A DNA stretch of 64,000 nucleotides from Ancylostoma caninum. Taxonomy: Eukaryota; Nematoda; Chromadorea; Rhabditida; Ancylostomatidae. Position 1 is the stretch's first letter. Every line of letters starts with the position of its first letter. The stretch lies in the NCBI GenBank assembly GCA_037903475.1, contig JBAJFG010000044.1, positions 310,001 to 374,000 of the forward strand, given 5' to 3'. Under the pieces are notes generated by a model. It was not told the origin of the DNA and did no database searches. It was given only the letters and a program-made list of their open reading frames with translations. The translations under genes were made by a program, and so were the position numbers. Of this stretch, positions 59,760 to 64,000 are shown in pieces.

Positions 59760-60200
59760 TGAATTGGGGACCAGTTCTCGCTCATCATAGATAGGTGTCG
59801 TTTGGGGAGCGTTAGTGTCAGTGTTTCTTGGGGACCAGTTCTCGCTTCGTTAGAATGTTCTATGTGAATCAATTCTCGTTTCAACAAAAAAGTGCAGTTG
59901 CTGAAGGACCAGTTCCCGCTCCGATAGTTTTTCGTTGGTGGTCAGTTCTTATTCCAACAAGAAGGTGATGTGCTTTGGGGACCAATTCTCCCTTCATCAG
60001 AATCCCGTGCTCTTTGGAGATCAATTCTCCTTTCAATAAAAATTGATGTTCCTGATGAGTGCTGTTCTCGTTTCGCCAGAATCTTTTCACCCCGAATTAG
60101 TCCTCTGTTTAGTGTTCTTTGGGCACAACTCCTAGCCTCCCTAGAAAATTCTTCTCTTGTAGGCCAGCGTGGGGATCTCGGGGACCAGTTCTCGCTTTAT
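59760..60200. repeat. Degenerate tandem repeat of ACCAGTTCTCGCTT
   Basis: GGGGACCAGTTCTCGCT-like motifs occur at about 59766, 59833, 59866, 59907, 59940, 59977, 60016, 60060 and 60180, spaced mostly 30-65 bases apart. The minus frame over them repeats KGEL-(I/V)-(P/S)-K, which only reflects the repeat. Confidence 0.65.
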
Positions 60201-60299
60201 GAAGAGTTGTATCATAAGCGCAGCTCGCTCTCGCTTGCAGAAGCCAGAAGAAGTCCTATGTCACTAGGATTTGTTCCTGGACTTCATTGAGCAAAGAAA

Positions 60300-61555
60300 G
60301 AAATGCCATATTAATTCGGAGCGGTTTTTGTGCCCAACTATCGTTTATTAGCGTCCTTTGTCTTGACGAGCGCTTTTTTAGTTGACCACATTTACATAGT
60401 AACAAGTAGGAGATTAAGGCTAATTTTCATGAAAAACCGATCTCCGATCCTTCTATATTTGACTTCTTTGAGGTTCCTATTGTTTCTCGCTACATCTGCC
60501 TTTATATCGAGCTGTCTCCTGTGTCGCCACCTCTTTTTTTTATTCGTTTACCTATCAGCTTATCTGTTTTCTTTCTGTTCTGTCGCTGCTAATCGTTTGT
60601 CTATCCGTCTGATTATCCATCGGTCCACTAAGCATCTTTGCTCCTCACTGTAGCACCTCTGTCAGCATTGACGTAGCTGTTTTTTGTATTTTTGGCTTTC
60701 ACCTTTGTGTATCGATTCATTCCTCTCATCTACTTACCTATTTACCCTTGTATTTTTGTTTCTATCTCTATCCTTTTCATATTTTTCTGTCCTTTTCGCG
60801 CTTTGGGCCATTTCCCTTCTCCTATTCACATGGAAACCTTTATAGTTGTAATAGCGGAAGCCGAGAGGAGGGAAGGTTGGAGAGGGGGGGGGGGGAGGAT
60901 GCAGCATATTTCTCGAAATTACTTCTTAGAAGATTTTTACCATTTTTAAAAGTGCTTGTTATGACCATCCCCCTCTCCTTCCCCTCGTTTGTTTTACATA
61001 CAGCAGAATTTAAAGAAATTCCGCTTAAAAACTAAATCCTGTCTCGTTGTTTGTCCTGTTAGTCTTTTTTTCTGCACCTAAGGGTCAAACAGGCCTATGA
61101 GCTTCCTAAAGCACTAATCGTTTGTAAGAACTAAAGCTAAAATACCTTTCATGCACTTTTAGAGAACAGAGATAAGATGTGGGGGCATGTTATTGTGGGG
61201 CACATTCGCGTCAAAAGGCCTTCGTCATATGAATAGAAATGGATACGTGGCGCATCCCAAAATGGAAAATTATCAACACCAACACTTCCATCCTCTAGAA
61301 GCTAGAAGCTCTATGCGCTTTCTATCCAGATTTTTTTCATCAGTGGTAGGATCCACGAACGTTACTGGGAAGTTTCTCGGCCTCTCACAACTTCAAAGTT
61401 CACGAGTTTTCCCAGCAAAGTGTTTCATGACTTGCTATCCTTGTTATGAGTATCACAGCTAACTAAGGTGGAAAACTTAGATGAAGTACCCAATTCTGCC
61501 TGCAGAACTACAAAGAATCACCCTAGAAAGGTGTGTAAGCCACCACGTCCTAGAT
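60300..61555. other. No supported gene
   Basis: T/C-rich DNA opens hydrophobic frames (60330-60653, 60692-61035) that lack ATG context and look like composition effects. A G-run occurs near 60885-60896. Confidence 0.45.
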
Positions 61556-61658
61556 CTGGATGCAACATTGAGATTACCCTGGGTAAACGTGTCAACTATG
61601 GGTGATTCTTTGGGGCGTCACCAAGTTTACTCTGGGTAATATCAACGATGCATGCGGC
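61556..61658. repeat. MITE family M1 copy, compact
   Basis: Left: CTGGATGCAACATTGAGATT..CCCTGGGTAAACGTGT. Right, reverse-complemented: CCGCATGCATCGTTGATATT..CCCAGAGTAAACTTG. It is a clear inverted pair of about 40 bp with a short centre. Confidence 0.65.
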
Positions 61659-62052
61659 CTCTTGTAACTTTCATGAGTTCCGCAACAGATTTTCCACAGA
61701 AAAATAGGCAGTTTTCGCTGAAATTCTAAACATTTTCGCCCATTCCCTTTAGAATCATAACTCATATCATATATTCATGAACTTCTATGCCTGTGAACAT
61801 TTCCTGGAAACTTTATACATTGCGAACAACGTGATGCACATGGTGCATCACACCCTTTCGCTCCCGTGTGGGCACGTAATGTACATGCATCACGCGAAAC
61901 GCGCTTTTCATGTCCATGAAACGTTCTCCCTGTGGTTAGGTAGTGTAATTGGTGAATCATCAGTGAAATGCCCTCTGGCCACCAGCGCCCGCTATTCAAA
62001 AATATATTCGGGCCACAATGTGTTGGAAATTACTCGTCAGAACGTCCCAAGT

Positions 62053-62168
62053 CTGAATGTATCATTGAGACTACCCAGGGTAAACGTGTTGACGCTCGTG
62101 TCGACGATGGGTAAATATGTGGTGTGTTATAACACATTCACCCTGGGTAATCTCAATGATTCATGTGG
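62053..62168. repeat. MITE family M1 copy, best preserved
   Basis: Left: GAATGTATCATTGAGACTAC..CCAGGGTAAACGTGTT. Right, reverse-complemented: CATGAATCATTGAGATTACC..CAGGGTGAATGTGTT. It is an inverted pair around GACGCTCGTGTCGACGATG. It defines the family consensus CATTGAGATTACCCAGGGTA. Confidence 0.7.
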
Positions 62169-62559
62169 CCCTTGGGAACTTCCATGGATTTCACTACAGG
62201 ATTTACCGGAACATGGTGATTTTTAGTAGAATTTTGGATGTATTCTTGATGCAATCGCACATTTCCTACAAAAAGCATGAATTATGTCTGATTTCGCTGT
62301 GTTTCTGTGCTCTTCAACATCAACAGCTTTTTGCCTGCCTTCTTCTCTTCTCTGAACATTCCTCTTCATTTCTATGACCTTTTTTCTCTAACATTTCCAT
62401 TTCCTCTTCATATTAGCCACCGCTCTTGTAAAAATCCACGGCAACCGGCCATGCGTTAGATTTAATGGGGTCGTCTGTGTGCGTGTGTATTGCTCGAGAA
62501 GCGATTTTTTTCATTCACAAATGGTATCTGGTTAGAAGTCATTCGAGCTAATGCGTCGA

Positions 62560-62835
62560 TAATTGTCGTCGCACGGAAAAACCAACACGAATGCGTCGTT
62601 CTGCGTTCATCCGCCGCTGCTGCTGCTGCTGCTACTGCTGATGCTGCTGGTGCTGGTGCTGGTCGAGGCGATTGTGATTCTGTGTGCCGTCGTCCACTGC
62701 CGCTCCCATGCTGCTGCCTCCGCCATCGTCATCGGACAATACTAGCGACGAGACCGCTGATACTGCCGTCGACACCACTGCCGCCGGCTCGACCGACGCT
62801 GTGCTGCAGCCATGTCAGAATCGACGCCTCGGCGC
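62560..62835. other. GC-rich coding-like patch with CTG repeats, strand unresolved
   Basis: G+C is far above the flanks and CTG/CTGGTG triplets run from about 62608 to 62662. On the plus strand an ATG at 62708 opens MLLPPPSSSDNTSDETADTA and continues VDTTAAGSTD..RLGAEQT to a donor-like ACG|GTACAG near 62845; an ATG at 62641 gives a hydrophobic MLLVLVLVEAIVILCAVVHC. On the minus strand one frame reads VSSLVLSDDDGGGSSMGAAV then Gln-rich DQHQHQQHQQ. Any of these could be part of a real exon; none can be confirmed. Confidence 0.3.
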
Positions 62836-62845
62836 CGAACAGACG

Positions 62846-64000
62846 GTACAGTCCAACACGCCAAATTACAATTTTTTTCATGGTTTGAATAGCTGGAGTT
62901 TTTGCATTTTTTTTTTTTTGGAAGGAAGGAAGTTAGGGATGGGGGGGGGGGGCACTTGGGTTTAGGCTTAGGCATAGGCACAAACCTGGACTAAGACCCA
63001 AGGCTAACTATTATTACACTTCCCCAAGCAGAGCTTTACGACCTTTCCATAGGTGCCCTCCCTCGCCTCCACTTCCTCAAATCTTCAATTTTTTCCGCCT
63101 TCTGAAATGATAGGCTAATCTGGTTCTTCGTGTACTAGAGAATGAATAAAACAGAAATTAGCGTAATTTATGGATTAGGAAAAATGTTCGAGAAGGTTAC
63201 AGACAAATTGACAGATGGAGTGACAGACAAACGGATAGAGAAGTTATGAGGAACCGAAATTGAGCAAATTCTTGAAGGATGACGACTAACTACTTTTTGC
63301 TTTACACCTGGAAGAGTAGCTGAATGGAACAGCTCGGAAAATTCTTTTTAAAAAATTTAAAACTTAGTTATTTATTATTAATGCATTATTCGAAAAAAAG
63401 TAACAAAAACGTAAACAAATGCAAACTTATGGGCTCTGGTGTGAATACACCAACAACTCTTACCAAATGCTGGGGAAAAATATGCAGAATGTAACAGGAA
63501 CATAAGCGTGACTTATCTGGAATTCAAGTGGAACACAACCATGTTTCTAAGGTTTTGTAAACGTTTTTTTAATTTATAAAGTTCTCAATTAATTCCTATG
63601 CCTCATATGTTTTAATCTTTTTGTTTATTTCTCTTATTCGATGTTTTTTTTTTGACTTTGTTATCATTTTTTGTTGCCAAGTGCACATATATGTGTGCAG
63701 GACGATTAGAAAACACTTCCCCGCAAACCCGTCCGAAAAATGGTGGGCGGAGCCTAGCTCCAATGGGCGGGGTCCACCTGAAATAGGCGGCCACATCCCA
63801 TACCCCACCTCTCAAAAAACTTCTTAATTTAAAATACGTTAGAAATTTATCTGACAACCCTGTGCCTGGAATATTTTTTAAAATTTCAGCAAAAAAAAAA
63901 TAATAATCAAATCAAAAATTGCACGTAGTCCATCTAGAGCTCACAAGAAAGTGACGCTATAAAATTGTAGAATGTACTGGTAAAAGAGAGGCATGCAAGG
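62846..64000. other. No supported gene
   Basis: A G-run at about 62939-62951 precedes GGCTTAGGC repeats. Near 63740-63790, GGTGGGCGGAGCC and TGGGCGGGGTCC are GC-box-like, resembling the motif at 50092, but no exon follows inside the window. Confidence 0.4.

Noticed and set aside
60330..61035. Hydrophobic frames suggesting membrane proteins
   Set aside because: Frames start at non-ATG codons in T/C-rich DNA; hydrophobicity follows from T-rich codons.

Overview
This is a eukaryotic window that reads as a parasitic nematode, most likely a strongylid or hookworm (Ancylostoma/Necator type); I infer that from the features and cannot prove it. The evidence is: two multi-exon genes for small secreted CAP-domain (ASP-like) proteins with short introns and T-rich CAG/TAG acceptors; relics of RTE-type and CR1-like LINEs, a Penelope-like element and mariner/Tc1 transposons; many foldback and MITE families; and almost no long open frames over 64 kb. 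No operons, rRNA, CRISPR arrays or viral genes are visible.

Layout. 0-8 kb is mostly transposon debris on the minus strand: an RTE leader/RT relic (about 0.2-1 kb), a Penelope-like GIY-YIG fragment (about 2.3-3.8 kb) split by a TIR element (2833-3715), a decayed RTE LINE (4.62-7.2 kb) and a foldback element (7449-8069). 9.7-13.4 kb holds a small hAT-like MITE, a 1.27-kb Tc1/mariner-class element with perfect 29-bp TIRs (10810-12083) and a long foldback (12810-13390). 14.5-23.4 kb contains LINE tails, a degenerate tandem repeat, a candidate terminal exon (18936-19088), a perfect 100-bp inverted repeat carrying hammerhead-like cores (19365-19599) and MITEs. The first CAP gene lies at 24928-26566 (minus). 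A second RTE leader copy lies at 27.3-28.2 kb and a one-sided mariner with a long transposase frame at 30487-31537.

31.5-42 kb is sparse; a GC-rich candidate first exon stands out (36579-36812, plus). A GC-rich 60-bp minisatellite occupies about 42.85-43.87 kb. The second CAP gene lies at 46055-48446 (minus), with the same seven-exon plan as the first and transposon-derived insertions in two introns. 50-64 kb has a candidate promoter/first exon (50092-50295), nested LINE relics (51.8-52.7 kb), several degenerate tandem repeats, MITEs, a tRNA-like sequence and a GC-rich coding-like patch (62.56-62.84 kb).

The best supported genes are the two CAP paralogs. Their exon phases close perfectly, both have predicted signal peptides, and their upstream regions share conserved blocks at matching distances from the ATG. 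Both appear to have lost the four residues that line the classical CAP cavity, and the second also looks damaged at its C-terminus. Repeat relationships were judged by eye; boundaries are approximate unless stated as exact.
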